DNA of 64,000 bases from CANJBX01 sp035556735 (GTDB lineage Bacteria > Pseudomonadota > Alphaproteobacteria > Rhizobiales > Xanthobacteraceae): the NCBI GenBank assembly GCA_035556735.1, contig DATMFF010000006.1:838572-902571 (forward strand). The letters run 5' to 3'. Below are positions 17,335 to 25,778 of the stretch, piece by piece. Each line of letters opens with the position of its first letter. Within the stretch, counting starts at the first letter, position 1. Below the pieces are notes generated by a model, which searched no databases, had not been told where the DNA came from, and was given only the letters and a program-made list of their open reading frames with translations. The translations under genes and the position numbers were made by a program.

Positions 17335-18201
17335 CTAGCTCTTCGCCGCGAGGCTGACCCCGGGCGGCGGCGGCATGTCGTCGGGCACGAAGAAGTCCGG
17401 CGACAGCGGCTGGGCCGGATCGACACGATACTGGTCGAAGTCGGTGACACCCTCGCCGGCGAGGAACGTGTCGTCGATGAGGAAGCGGCCGGAGAACTCC
17501 GCGGCGGGCTTCTGGAAGATGCGCCAGGCCGCGTCGGCGAGGATGTCCGGCGTGCGCGACATGCGCATGATGCGCTCGCCGCCGAGCAGATTCTTGATTG
17601 CCGAGGTCGCGATCGTGGTGCGCGGCCACAGCGCGTTGACCGCGATGCCTTTCGGGCGCAGCTCGCCGGCGAGCCCGAGCACGACCATGCTCATGCCGAA
17701 CTTGGCGATCGAGTAGGCCGTGTGGCGCGCGAACCACTTCTCGCGCATGTCGAGCGGCGGCGAGAGCATCAGGATGTGCGGGTTGGACGAGCTCTCCAGA
17801 TAGGGGACTGCGTACTTCGACACCATGAACGTGCCGCGCGTGTTGATCTGATGCATCAGGTCGAAGCGGCGCATGTCGGTGTCGGCCGCGGGGGTGAGCT
17901 GGATCGCGCTGGCGTTGTTGACGACGATGTCGATGCCGCCGAACCGCGTGGCGGTGGCGTCGAGCGCGCGGATCACGGCCTCCTCGTCGCGGATGTCGAC
18001 GGCGAGGGGGAGGGCGGCGCCGCCGGCGGCGACGATCTCCTGCGCGGCGGTGTGGATCGTGCCGGGCAGCTTGGGATGCGGCGCGTCGGTCTTGGCGGCG
18101 ATCGCGATGTTGGCGCCGTCGCGGGCGGCGCGCAGCGCGATGGCGAGGCCGATGCCGCGCGAGGCGCCCGTGATGAACAGCGTCTTGCCCTTGAACGACA
18201 T
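17335..18201 (-). CDS. Short-chain dehydrogenase, HSDL2-like
   Basis: A 288-residue SDR. The cofactor site is LFITGASRGIGLAIALRAARDGANIAIAAKT, the structural motif IVVNNAS, and the catalytic YxxxK is AYSIAKFGMSM. The insertion after the cofactor loop (KTDAPHPKLPGTIHTAAQEI) is diagnostic for the HSDL2 (hydroxysteroid dehydrogenase-like 2) group, linked to fatty-acid metabolism; the sterol-carrier C-terminal domain of animal HSDL2 is absent. It follows the enoyl-CoA hydratase by 5 nt in an operon with an acyl-CoA dehydrogenase, so the substrate is probably a fatty acyl-CoA or a related lipid. Confidence 0.9.
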   Translation of the reverse strand: MSFKGKTLFITGASRGIGLAIALRAARDGANIAIAAKTDAPHPKLPGTIHTAAQEIVAAGGAALPLAVDIRDEEAVIRALDATATRFGGIDIVVNNASAIQLTPAADTDMRRFDLMHQINTRGTFMVSKYAVPYLESSSNPHILMLSPPLDMREKWFARHTAYSIAKFGMSMVVLGLAGELRPKGIAVNALWPRTTIATSAIKNLLGGERIMRMSRTPDILADAAWRIFQKPAAEFSGRFLIDDTFLAGEGVTDFDQYRVDPAQPLSPDFFVPDDMPPPPGVSLAAKS

Positions 18202-18206
18202 GGGCC

Positions 18207-18965
18207 TCAGCGCCCCTTGCTCAGGAACGCCTCGAATGCAGCGCGCGCCTCGGGCGATTTGAGCCGCACCTTGAACAGCTCGGCCTCCTCGTCGATGCGG
18301 GCCATCAGCTCGTCGGGCGCGCCGCGCAGCAGGCGGCGCGAGGCCGCGACCGCGCCCGGCGGCAGCGCGGCGATCTCGCGCGCCGCCTTCATCGCCTCGC
18401 CGTCGACCTCCTCCGGGGCAACGACCGTATTGACGAGCCCCGCGTCCCTAGCCTGAGCCGCATCGAGCGGCCGTCCCATCACCAGCAGGGCGAACGCGCG
18501 GGCGTGCCCCATCATGCGCGGCGCGATCAGGCTGGACGCCGCCTCCGGCACGAGGCCGAGGCTGGTGAACGGCGTGACGAAGCGCGCCTCGCGCGAGGCG
18601 ACGACATGATCGCAGTGGAACAGCATGGTCGTGCCGATGCCGACGGCGATGCCGGACACCGCCGCGACCAGCGGCTTCCGGCAGGTGACGAGCGCCGGAA
18701 GGAAGTCGCCCACGGGACGGGGCATTCCTTCCTTCGAGGTCGCGATCGCCAGGAAGTCCTGCAGGTCGTTGCCCGCGGTGAACGCGCCCGGCGTGCCGGC
18801 GATCACGATGCAACGGATGGCGTCGTCACCGCCCGCGCCGGCGAGCGCCTCGGTGAGGCGCGCATACATCGCGTGGGTAAGGGCGTTCTTCTTCTCCGGA
18901 CGGTTCAACCGGATCGTCCGGATGCCGCCGTCGTCGGTGACGATCACGTGCTCGCTCATGCGCAT
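18207..18965 (-). CDS. Enoyl-CoA hydratase/isomerase family protein
   Basis: A 252-residue crotonase. GGIRTIRLNRPEKKNALTHAMYARL and the oxyanion-hole segment AFTAGNDLQDF are family features. The second oxyanion segment is AAVSGIAVGIGTTMLFHCD, and a glutamate sits in LGLVPEAASSLIAPRMMG, at the position of the hydratase catalytic Glu. Members hydrate 2-enoyl-CoA or shift double bonds in beta-oxidation. The ATG (18965, alternative 18959) directly abuts the acyl-CoA dehydrogenase stop, so the pair is coupled. Confidence 0.93.
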   Translation of the reverse strand: MRMSEHVIVTDDGGIRTIRLNRPEKKNALTHAMYARLTEALAGAGGDDAIRCIVIAGTPGAFTAGNDLQDFLAIATSKEGMPRPVGDFLPALVTCRKPLVAAVSGIAVGIGTTMLFHCDHVVASREARFVTPFTSLGLVPEAASSLIAPRMMGHARAFALLVMGRPLDAAQARDAGLVNTVVAPEEVDGEAMKAAREIAALPPGAVAASRRLLRGAPDELMARIDEEAELFKVRLKSPEARAAFEAFLSKGR

Positions 18966-20744
18966 TTATCCCAGCAGTGCGGTGGGCACGGGCGCGATGG
19001 CCTCGGCGCCTTCGGTGACGGTGTCGGCGAGGCCGCGGGCGGAGGTGGCGACATGGTCGGCGAAGAACCGCGCCGCCGCCGCCAGCGGGGCGGGGGCTAT
19101 GTTCGTGTCGCCGCGCAGCGCCGCGAGCGCGTCCTTGGCGAGCAGGCAGCCGCCGGCCGCGACGCCGAAGATGCGCAGGTAGGGCGTCGCGCCTGCCAGC
19201 GCCGTGTCGGGCGCGCTCGCGAACGTGTTCAGCAGCCACTCGGTCGCGCGCTCGAGCTGATCGACCGCTTCGCCCAGCCGCTTGCCCGCCGCGCCGAAGG
19301 CGGGATCGTTCGCGGTGTTCACCTCGGCGACGATGCCGCGCAACTCGGCGATATAGGCGCGCACGGCCTTGCCGCCCGAGAGGGGCAGCTTGCGCGCGAC
19401 GAGGTCGATCGCCTGGATGCCGTTGGTGCCTTCGTAGATCTGCGTGATGCGCGCGTCGCGGTAGAGCTGGGCGGCGCCGGTCTCCTCGATGAAGCCCATG
19501 CCGCCGTGCACCTGCACGCCCAGCGAGGCGACCTCGGTCGCCACATCCGTGGAGAACGCCTTGGCCACGGGCGTGAGCAGCGAGGCGCGCTCGTGCGCGG
19601 CGGCGCGCAGGGCGGGATCGGCGGCCTGCTCGCTGCGGTCGATCGCGACGGCGGTGGCGTAGCAGATCGCGCGCGCCGCGTTGGTGAGCGCGCGCTGGGT
19701 CATCAGCATGCGCTTGACGTCGACGTGATCGATGATCGGGACGGATTGCGCCGCGTCCATGCCGGTGCCGCGCCCCTGCCTGCGCTCGCGCGCATAGGCG
19801 GCGGCGCGCTGCGTCGCGGCCTCGGCGATGGCGACGCCCTGCACGCCGATGGCGAGGCGCGCGCGGTTCATCATCGTGAACATGTACGACATGCCGCGGT
19901 TCTCCTCGCCGACGAGGAACGCGACCGCGCCGCCCGCATCGCCGAAGATCATCGTGCAGGTGGGGGAGGCGTGGATGCCCATCTTGTGCTCGATGGAGTG
20001 GACGCGCACGTCGTTGCGCGCGCCCAGGCTCCCGTCGGCGTTCACCAGGAACTTCGGCACCACGAACAGCGAGATGCCGCGCGTGCCGGGCGGGGCGTCG
20101 GGCAGGCGCGCCAGCACGAGGTGGATGATGTTGTCGGTGAGCTCGTGCTCGCCGTAGGTGATGAAGATCTTCTGCCCGAACAGGCGGTAGCTGCCGTCGG
20201 GCGCGCGCTCGGCGCGCGTGCGCAGCGCGCCGACGTCCGAGCCCGCCTGCGGCTCGGTGAGCTGCATGGTGCCCATCCACTCGCCGGACACGAGCTTGGC
20301 GAGATAGACGCGCTTGAGGTCGTCGGAGCCGTGCGCGGCGAGCGCGTCGATGCCCGCCATGGTGAGGATGGGGCCGACGCCGAAGGCCGCCGAGGCCGAG
20401 TTCCACATCTCGACGCAGGCCATGTTGAGCGCCTGCGGCAGGCCCTGGCCGCCGAACGTCTTGGGCGCGGCGAGGCCGTTCCAGCCGGCGGCAGCCCAGG
20501 CGGTGTAGGCCTCCTTCCAGCCCGGCGGCATGGTGACCTTGCCGTCCTTGAACGGGGTGCCGTGGCGGTCGCCGATGGCGTTGAGCGGGGCGATCACGTC
20601 GCCCGCGAAGCGGCCGGCCTCCTCCAGGATGGCGAGGACGTCGTCGTCGCCAAGGTCGCCGTAGAGGCCCTCGGCGCGGGCCTCCTCGAAACCGGCGGCG
20701 TGCCTGAGGGTGAACGCGATTGTTGCGGCCGGCGCGCGATACAT
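18966..20744 (-). CDS. Acyl-CoA dehydrogenase with C-terminal extension (DmdC/AidB-like branch)
   Basis: A 592-residue flavoprotein, longer than ordinary short-chain acyl-CoA dehydrogenases by about 200 residues. It starts MYRAPAATIAFTLRHAAGFEEARAEG, an N-terminal extension seen in the 3-methylmercaptopropionyl-CoA dehydrogenase (DmdC) branch. FAD and substrate motifs are GTMQLTEPQAGSDVGAL and GVQVHGGMGFIEETGAAQLYRDARITQIYEGTNGIQAIDLV, and a helical C-terminal domain follows. It oxidises an acyl-CoA to the 2-enoyl-CoA. It heads the operon with the hydratase and the HSDL2-like SDR. Without other dmd genes nearby, DMSP catabolism is only one option. Confidence 0.93.
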   Translation of the reverse strand: MYRAPAATIAFTLRHAAGFEEARAEGLYGDLGDDDVLAILEEAGRFAGDVIAPLNAIGDRHGTPFKDGKVTMPPGWKEAYTAWAAAGWNGLAAPKTFGGQGLPQALNMACVEMWNSASAAFGVGPILTMAGIDALAAHGSDDLKRVYLAKLVSGEWMGTMQLTEPQAGSDVGALRTRAERAPDGSYRLFGQKIFITYGEHELTDNIIHLVLARLPDAPPGTRGISLFVVPKFLVNADGSLGARNDVRVHSIEHKMGIHASPTCTMIFGDAGGAVAFLVGEENRGMSYMFTMMNRARLAIGVQGVAIAEAATQRAAAYARERRQGRGTGMDAAQSVPIIDHVDVKRMLMTQRALTNAARAICYATAVAIDRSEQAADPALRAAAHERASLLTPVAKAFSTDVATEVASLGVQVHGGMGFIEETGAAQLYRDARITQIYEGTNGIQAIDLVARKLPLSGGKAVRAYIAELRGIVAEVNTANDPAFGAAGKRLGEAVDQLERATEWLLNTFASAPDTALAGATPYLRIFGVAAGGCLLAKDALAALRGDTNIAPAPLAAAARFFADHVATSARGLADTVTEGAEAIAPVPTALLG

Positions 20745-20858
20745 TCGGTGTCTCCGTGCGCCACTCTAGCCGCTGCCGTCGGACGGGAAAAGCGGAGCGG
20801 GTCTGTGCTACAAGCGCCGGCGGCGGCGGGGGCCGCCTGAGGTCACAAGGAGTTCTCG

Positions 20859-21161
20859 ATGGTCACCGAGATTGCGCAGATCGACGTCAAGCCCGGCATG
20901 GAAGCCGAGTTCGAGGAGGGCGTGCGCAAGGCGACGCCGCTGTTCCTGCGGGCGCGCGGGTGCAAGGGACTGACGCTGCAGCGCTCGATCGAGAAGCCGC
21001 AGCGCTACCGGCTGATGGTTCAGTGGGAGACCTTGGAAAACCACACGGTCGACTTCCGCGGCTCGGAGGACTTCACGGCCTGGCGCGGCCACGTCGGCCA
21101 CTGCTTCGCGGCCCCGCCGGAGGTCGAGCATACCAGCGCCGTCCTGTCGGCCACGCCCTGA
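20859..21161 (+). CDS. Antibiotic biosynthesis monooxygenase (ABM)-domain protein
   Basis: A 100-residue single-domain protein of the dimeric alpha/beta-barrel ABM fold: VTEIAQIDVKPGMEAEFEEGVRKATPLFLRARGCKGLTLQRS, then YRLMVQWETLENHTVDFRGSEDFTAWRGHVGHCF. Such small proteins include quinol monooxygenases, heme-degrading proteins and stress proteins; the residues visible here do not discriminate. A good ribosome binding site, AAGGAG, lies 8 nt before the ATG. It diverges from the acyl-CoA dehydrogenase operon. Confidence 0.88.
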   Translation: MVTEIAQIDVKPGMEAEFEEGVRKATPLFLRARGCKGLTLQRSIEKPQRYRLMVQWETLENHTVDFRGSEDFTAWRGHVGHCFAAPPEVEHTSAVLSATP

Positions 21162-21201
21162 GCGAGCACAGGACGGCGGGCAGGGCAGGCCCGCCGCGCC
21201 G

Positions 21202-21229
21202 TTGACAGAATGTCGCCTCCCGGTATGGT
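21202..21229 (+). promoter_or_regulatory. Sigma-70 promoter of tRNA-Gln
   Basis: TTGACA (21202-21207) and TATGGT (21224-21229) with a 16-nt spacer lie 15 nt before the mature tRNA 5' end. Confidence 0.65.
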
Positions 21230-21243
21230 CCGGCGCTTCCCAT

Positions 21244-21318
21244 TGGGGCGTAGCCAAGTGGTAAGGCAGCGGATTTTGATTCCGCCATTCCCTGGTTCGA
21301 ATCCAGGCGCCCCAGCCA
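21244..21318 (+). tRNA. tRNA-Gln (anticodon UUG), CCA encoded
   Basis: A complete cloverleaf: acceptor stem TGGGGCG/CGCCCCA, D-arm with AGTGGTAAGGC, anticodon stem GCGGA/TCCGC around TTTTGAT (anticodon TTG), T-arm CTGGTTCGAATCCAG, discriminator G at 21315 and genomic CCA at 21316-21318. It decodes CAA and, by wobble, CAG. The accessory ATP-grasp/metallopeptidase pair begins 82 nt downstream on the other strand. Confidence 0.97.
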
Positions 21319-21400
21319 CCCCACTTCATTCTCTCGTGAAATCTGTCGTTGTCCATCGAACAACTCGGCGGCGAGTCCGGCTATCAGTTTCGCTGGCGTA

Positions 21401-22423
21401 TTACTTGCCCGCCGCTGCTCGGCTTATTCCGAGAGCTAGAATGCGATGCAGCAGATCCGGGTAGGCGAGGCCGTCATGCCGGGCTGCCGTCGCGAACTCC
21501 TGGCTCTTCGCGATTTCGGGATTAGGATTCGCTTCGATGAAGTATGGAGTGCCGTCGGCGGAGAGGCGAAAGTCGATGCGCGCATATCCATCGAGCTCCA
21601 GCGTTCGGTAGACGCGCTTGGCAATCCGCTGGATACGGGAGCGCATGTCCGGCGTAAGGTCCTTGGCCGGCCCGTCCAGGATCCCGAGGCGCTCCTGATA
21701 GTTCGTATCGTGTTTGACCTTCTCTGTCGCAATGTGCCGTGCGCTCTGGGCCATCTTGCCGAATTTGAGCTCCCACACCGGCAGCACCCGCAGCCGATCG
21801 TTGCCGAGCACGCCGACATAAAGCTCGCGCCCCTCGATGTATTGCTCGGCGATCGCCGCCGTGCCGACCTTCTCGTGGATGAAGGTGACGCGCTCGGCCA
21901 GCTTCTCGTCCGTTTCGACGACTGATGCTTGCGAGATGCCGAAGGACGCGTCAACGCTCAGGCTCTTGACGATCAGCGGAAGCTCGAGACGCTTGGGCCG
22001 CTTGACCTTTCGACGCATCGGAAACACGGCGAACGCCGGCACCGCGATCCGGCGATGATGCACCAGCGTCTTCGACAGGTCCTTGCCGCGCGCCAGCATC
22101 AGGCCGCGCGGGTTGCATCCGGTGTATGGGACCTGCATCAGTTCGAGGTAGCTTGCGACGTTGTGGTCGTAGATGACTTCGCCGTGAAACTCCTCCAGCA
22201 GATTGAAAACGACGTGTGGCTTGAACCCTTCAATCGCGTCGCGCACTGGCTTGAGTTCGTCCTGCACGCCGATCGGGTGAACCTCATGCCCGGATGCGCG
22301 TAGCGTGCTCACGACGTCATATTCCGTTTTCCAGACGTTGATCTCCTGCGGGCTGTACCCGCGCGCCGAATCCGGCGGCACGACATCGGGATGCATGAGC
22401 ACCAGGACGCGCAGCGGCTTCAT
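21401..22423 (-). CDS. ATP-grasp ligase related to D-alanine-D-alanine ligase
   Basis: A 340-residue protein. ATG 22423 overlaps the metallopeptidase stop codon (ATGA). The N-terminal part reads MKPLRVLVLMHPDVVPPDSARGYS and NLLEEFHGEVIYDHNVASYLELMQVPYTGCNPRGLMLARGKDLSK, as in Ddl-like enzymes. The ATP-grasp core has LPLIVKSLSVDASFGIS, a YIEGRELYVGVLGN strand and the metal-binding DFRLSADGTPYFIEANPNPEIA. These enzymes join a carboxylate to an amine through an acyl phosphate. It is unlikely to be the housekeeping Ddl, which sits in the mur cluster. The partner metallopeptidase suggests a peptide or amino-acid conjugate is made and trimmed. Base composition is visibly less GC-rich than its neighbours. 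Confidence 0.82.
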   Translation of the reverse strand: MKPLRVLVLMHPDVVPPDSARGYSPQEINVWKTEYDVVSTLRASGHEVHPIGVQDELKPVRDAIEGFKPHVVFNLLEEFHGEVIYDHNVASYLELMQVPYTGCNPRGLMLARGKDLSKTLVHHRRIAVPAFAVFPMRRKVKRPKRLELPLIVKSLSVDASFGISQASVVETDEKLAERVTFIHEKVGTAAIAEQYIEGRELYVGVLGNDRLRVLPVWELKFGKMAQSARHIATEKVKHDTNYQERLGILDGPAKDLTPDMRSRIQRIAKRVYRTLELDGYARIDFRLSADGTPYFIEANPNPEIAKSQEFATAARHDGLAYPDLLHRILALGISRAAAGK

Positions 22424-23451
22424 AGCGCGATCCATTTGCGGCGCGACGACGGGCCGAACATTGCGTGCATGGTCTTTGCGGTCAGCAGGACGGTGAAATC
22501 TGTCAGGAGCTTCCGCTCGGAACCGACGGCACGCAGATTATGCACGCGGCAGCGCGTGATCATGTCGTCGAGCACGGCATCGAGCGTGAGTTGGTTTTCG
22601 CCGGTCCATCGCGCAACCAGCGTTCTGACATAGGCGCGGTGGCGCCTGACGAAGGTTGAAGCCGGTTGCGCCCGTCGATGCCTTGGATCGGCAGAAAACA
22701 GCCGATAGAGATCGCGGTCGTAGGTCTTCGGGGGCTCGAAGGCATAGAACGCCTGCTTTTTCTGATAGTGGCTGCCCAGCGTCTCGCTGAGCTCGTGCAG
22801 CGGATCGACGCGTTCGCGGGACGTGATCAGGGGCCGCTTCCCGGCGATTTCGCCCATCAGCTCGTCGACGTATTCGAGCTTCTTGAGCGCAGGCCACCCG
22901 GCATAGCGTGTCCGCCAGTTTGAACGCGGCCGCAGCCACACCGCAAAGGTCTCGGCGAAATCCTCGTCCGGATGGCTCTGCGCATACCAGCGCCGAAGGT
23001 GCTGGACGTAGCGCCGGCTGGCTGGATTAGGCCGGTAATAGCGGGGGTAGCGTTTCGAGGACGGGCCGAACAGTTGCTGCCAGCGCCGGCGGCGGTGCAG
23101 TCGGTAGGCGTGCTGCACGGCATGACCGGCTTCGTGCCGGAGAATGGCCATGCACTCCGACCAAGTGCCCCCCTCGATCTCGAGCATCATTTTCTTCTCG
23201 AGCCTCATCAGGCGTGGATGGGCCAGATAGAACGGGATCGCGATACCGGGCGTGTTTTCAGGACTGAACCACTCGCTCGATATCCACGCATGTGGCCGCA
23301 GCCGGATGCCCCGCTCCTTGAGCTCCTCATGGAGAGTGTTGAGACAGTCCTCAAGCCAGGTGCCTTCGACCTTGACCCTCAGACTGCTGAGGCGGCGCTT
23401 GAGCAATTGCTCGTCCGACAGCGTTTCCCAAGCGAGCTTCCGGCGCGGCAT
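22420..23451 (-). CDS. Putative zinc-binding metallopeptidase (HEAGH)
   Basis: A 343-residue protein from ATG 23451, which has GGAG six bases upstream; an earlier in-frame ATG at 23478 is less well placed. HEAGH at residues 106-110 is a gluzincin-type zinc site, and PDEDFAETFAVWLRP about 50 residues later offers the third glutamate ligand. The rest (SSKRYPRYYRPNPASRRYVQHLRRWY, WPALKKLEYVDELMGEI) has no further motif. There is no signal peptide, so the protein should be cytoplasmic. It is the first gene of a pair with the ATP-grasp ligase. The 193 nt upstream, to the next gene at 23645, contain no other gene. Confidence 0.8.
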   Translation of the reverse strand: MPRRKLAWETLSDEQLLKRRLSSLRVKVEGTWLEDCLNTLHEELKERGIRLRPHAWISSEWFSPENTPGIAIPFYLAHPRLMRLEKKMMLEIEGGTWSECMAILRHEAGHAVQHAYRLHRRRRWQQLFGPSSKRYPRYYRPNPASRRYVQHLRRWYAQSHPDEDFAETFAVWLRPRSNWRTRYAGWPALKKLEYVDELMGEIAGKRPLITSRERVDPLHELSETLGSHYQKKQAFYAFEPPKTYDRDLYRLFSADPRHRRAQPASTFVRRHRAYVRTLVARWTGENQLTLDAVLDDMITRCRVHNLRAVGSERKLLTDFTVLLTAKTMHAMFGPSSRRKWIAL

Positions 23452-23644
23452 CGAGTCTCCGAATGGTGATTTCGCCATGGAGATGGTGTCATAGGATGTT
23501 GCTGGCAACAAGCGCCGGGCGTTCGCGGAGCCGCGGGCGGGCGGGCCCGCCACGCTCGTCCCATTACTGGATGCGACACGAGGCCCGCGGCGGGCCGATT
23601 TGGCGCGCCAGCGACGGTAATCGCCGTTGGCCGCGCGGCGCCTC

Positions 23645-24850
23645 CTACGCGATGCGCTCGCGCGCGCCGGCGGACGTCTCGCCGGCACAGTCCGCAAGAG
23701 ACAGCTCGCGCAGGCGCGGCAGCACCTCGCGCGCGAACAGGGTGAGGTTGTCGACGGTCTCGGCGTGGTCGAGCGTGCCCGCCTGTCCCATCATCAGCAA
23801 GTTGCCGAAGCCGCCGACCTCGCCGTAGAACTGCCGCAGCTGCGCAAACACGTCGTCGGGCGTGCCGACGAACATCAGTCCGGCGTCCATGTACTGCTCG
23901 ACGCTCGCGTCGCGCGGCAGGGGCTGCCCATTGCGCATCTGCAGCGGCCCGGCATTGGTTCCCGCCTTGACCATCCTGAGGGTCTCGTCGACCGGAACGA
24001 ATCCGGGCGGGCTGCGGAACTGCGGATCGATGCGCATCGACGTGTCGAAGTAGCCCTTCATGGTCGCGGCGCGCCGGAATGCCTCCTCGCGCGAGCCCGC
24101 CACCGCGACGACGGCCAGATAGCCGAGCTTGTCCTCGCCGGGCAGGCGGCCATGCGTTTGCTCGTAGCTCTCGCGATAGGCCTGGAACACGGAGCGCGCC
24201 ACCGCGCCCGACAGGAACGTCGCGCAGTTGTAGCCAAATCGGGCGTGGAGCTTCGCGCTGCCCGGGCCCGACGCCGTCATCCAGATCGGCGGATGCGGAG
24301 CCTGGATCGCGCGCGGCCATACGCTCACGTTGCGATAGTGGAAATACTGTCCTTCCCACGAGAAGTTCTCGCCGGTGTTGCTCAGCGCCTCGACGATGAG
24401 ATCGTGCGCCTCCCAGAAGCGGTCCATGAAGCGGGTCGGGTGCTTGTTGGACATGAACACCTCGTAGGAGGCGCCCTTCACGAGCCCGACCTCCAGCCGT
24501 CCGCCCGAGATCGCGTCCACCATGGCGATTTCCTCCGCGACGCGAAGCGGATCGGTTCGGTTGGCGAGCGGAATGCCGAGCGCGAGCAGGCGCGCCTTGC
24601 GGGTTTGCCGCGCCAGGATCGCGAGCGTCGTCATGCAGGAGGCCGACATGCACGACGCCGTGCCGTGATGCTCGTTGACCATGATCTCCAGCCCGACCTC
24701 GTCCGCGAGCATGTACTCGTCGAGATAGCGGTTGAGCAGGGCGCCCGCGCGTGCGGGGTCGCAATGGCGCGGCGCGATCGTGATGCCCATGGCGCCGGGC
24801 AGCGTCCAGGCCGGCGTGTAGGGCTGCTCGCTAAACTGCCAGACGCGCAT
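23645..24850 (-). CDS. Luciferase-like (LLM) flavin-dependent monooxygenase, copy 1
   Basis: A 401-residue protein of the bacterial luciferase TIM-barrel family. MRVWQFSEQPYTPAW opens the barrel; VNEHHGTASCMSASCMTTLAILARQTRKARLLALGIPLANRTDPLRVAEEIAMVDAISGGRLEVGLVKG is the flavin-contact region, and HPPIWMTASGPGSAKLHARFG the second. Such enzymes use FMNH2 (or F420) to oxygenate long-chain aldehydes, cyclic ketones, sulfonates or nitriloacetate-like substrates. Its start lies 20 nt inside the end of the alpha/beta hydrolase gene. A close paralogue with the same hydrolase partner lies at 39592-40773. Confidence 0.9.
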   Translation of the reverse strand: MRVWQFSEQPYTPAWTLPGAMGITIAPRHCDPARAGALLNRYLDEYMLADEVGLEIMVNEHHGTASCMSASCMTTLAILARQTRKARLLALGIPLANRTDPLRVAEEIAMVDAISGGRLEVGLVKGASYEVFMSNKHPTRFMDRFWEAHDLIVEALSNTGENFSWEGQYFHYRNVSVWPRAIQAPHPPIWMTASGPGSAKLHARFGYNCATFLSGAVARSVFQAYRESYEQTHGRLPGEDKLGYLAVVAVAGSREEAFRRAATMKGYFDTSMRIDPQFRSPPGFVPVDETLRMVKAGTNAGPLQMRNGQPLPRDASVEQYMDAGLMFVGTPDDVFAQLRQFYGEVGGFGNLLMMGQAGTLDHAETVDNLTLFAREVLPRLRELSLADCAGETSAGARERIA

Positions 24851-25673
24851 GCTTCGCCTCCCTGGTGCGTCCCGTCGACGCGAACTGGAGGATCAGCTCG
24901 GCAAGCTGCTCAGGCTGATCCACGTGGATGCGGTGGCCGCATCGGTCGATCGTGTGCAGCCGCGCGTCGGGAAGGGCGCTGGCATAGCTCTCGCCGTAGC
25001 GCGGCGGGATCAGCGCGTCGTCGGCGCCCCACAGCACGAGGGTCGGGACGCCGATGCGGTGCAGTCGCTGCCGCAGCTTGGGATCGTTGAGGTAGGGCGA
25101 CCAGCCGAACAGGCTGACGGCTTCGCGGTTGCGCAGCGTGCGGCGCAGGCGGCTGGTGTCCATGGCCGCAAGGTTGACGTCGGGACGCTCCGTGACCTGC
25201 ATCAGCCGCTCGGCGGCCGGTGCCGGCATCATGAAGATGTCCGTGATGTCGTTGCGGCGGCGATCGGGGCCACGCAGGCCGAGCGGCGCGCCGAGCACGG
25301 CGTGCGAGATGCCGCGCGTGCTCTTGATCAGCATCTCGGCCGCGATCCATCCGCCGAACGACATGCCGACGACAATGGCATCCGCGAGATCGAGCGTCTC
25401 GATCAGGTCCAGATAGAGATAGGCGATGTCGTCGACCGTATCGAAGCTCGCGGGAAGCTCGCTCGCGCCGAAGCCGGGGTGGGACGGCGCGACGACCTCG
25501 AAGTTCCGCGACAGGCGGCGGAGGAGATCGAGCGAGCCCTCCAGTCCATCCATGCCGTGCAGGAACACCAGCGGGCGGCCTTGTCCCTGGCGGATGAGCT
25601 CGATCGACACGCCAGCGATATCGGCGCGCTCCGCGCCTTCCAGCAGCGCAGGCCCTGCGTCGTCGCGTATCAT
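24831..25673 (-). CDS. Alpha/beta hydrolase, partner of LLM copy 1
   Basis: A 280-residue hydrolase; ATG 25673 has AGGAGG six bases upstream and is preferred over ATG 25691. RPLVFLHGMDGLEG carries the oxyanion HG; the nucleophile elbow is VVGMSFGGWIAAEM, the acid is in LVLWGADDALIPP and the histidine in IDRCGHRIHVDQPEQL. The catalytic triad is complete. It overlaps the flavin monooxygenase gene by 20 nt and is likely to hydrolyse the ester or lactone that enzyme makes. The LysR gene lies 106 nt upstream on the same strand. Confidence 0.9.
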   Translation of the reverse strand: MIRDDAGPALLEGAERADIAGVSIELIRQGQGRPLVFLHGMDGLEGSLDLLRRLSRNFEVVAPSHPGFGASELPASFDTVDDIAYLYLDLIETLDLADAIVVGMSFGGWIAAEMLIKSTRGISHAVLGAPLGLRGPDRRRNDITDIFMMPAPAAERLMQVTERPDVNLAAMDTSRLRRTLRNREAVSLFGWSPYLNDPKLRQRLHRIGVPTLVLWGADDALIPPRYGESYASALPDARLHTIDRCGHRIHVDQPEQLAELILQFASTGRTREAKHARLAV

Positions 25674-25778
25674 CGGCGCCTCCTGATCCATGTGCCGGAA
25701 GCTGGGCCAAAGCGGCCGATAGCGTCCAATTCTTTATGGGGGCGCGATCGATACCCGCGCGTTATCGGTCGGAGCCGC

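Noticed and set aside
18504..20840. A 778-codon open frame on the plus strand over the beta-oxidation operon
   Set aside because: Antisense shadow of the acyl-CoA dehydrogenase and hydratase genes; Arg/His/Gly-rich product without family resemblance.
21244..23451. A complete integrative element at tRNA-Gln
   Set aside because: No integrase, no repeated tRNA 3' end and no second boundary were found; only gene position and composition hint at transfer.
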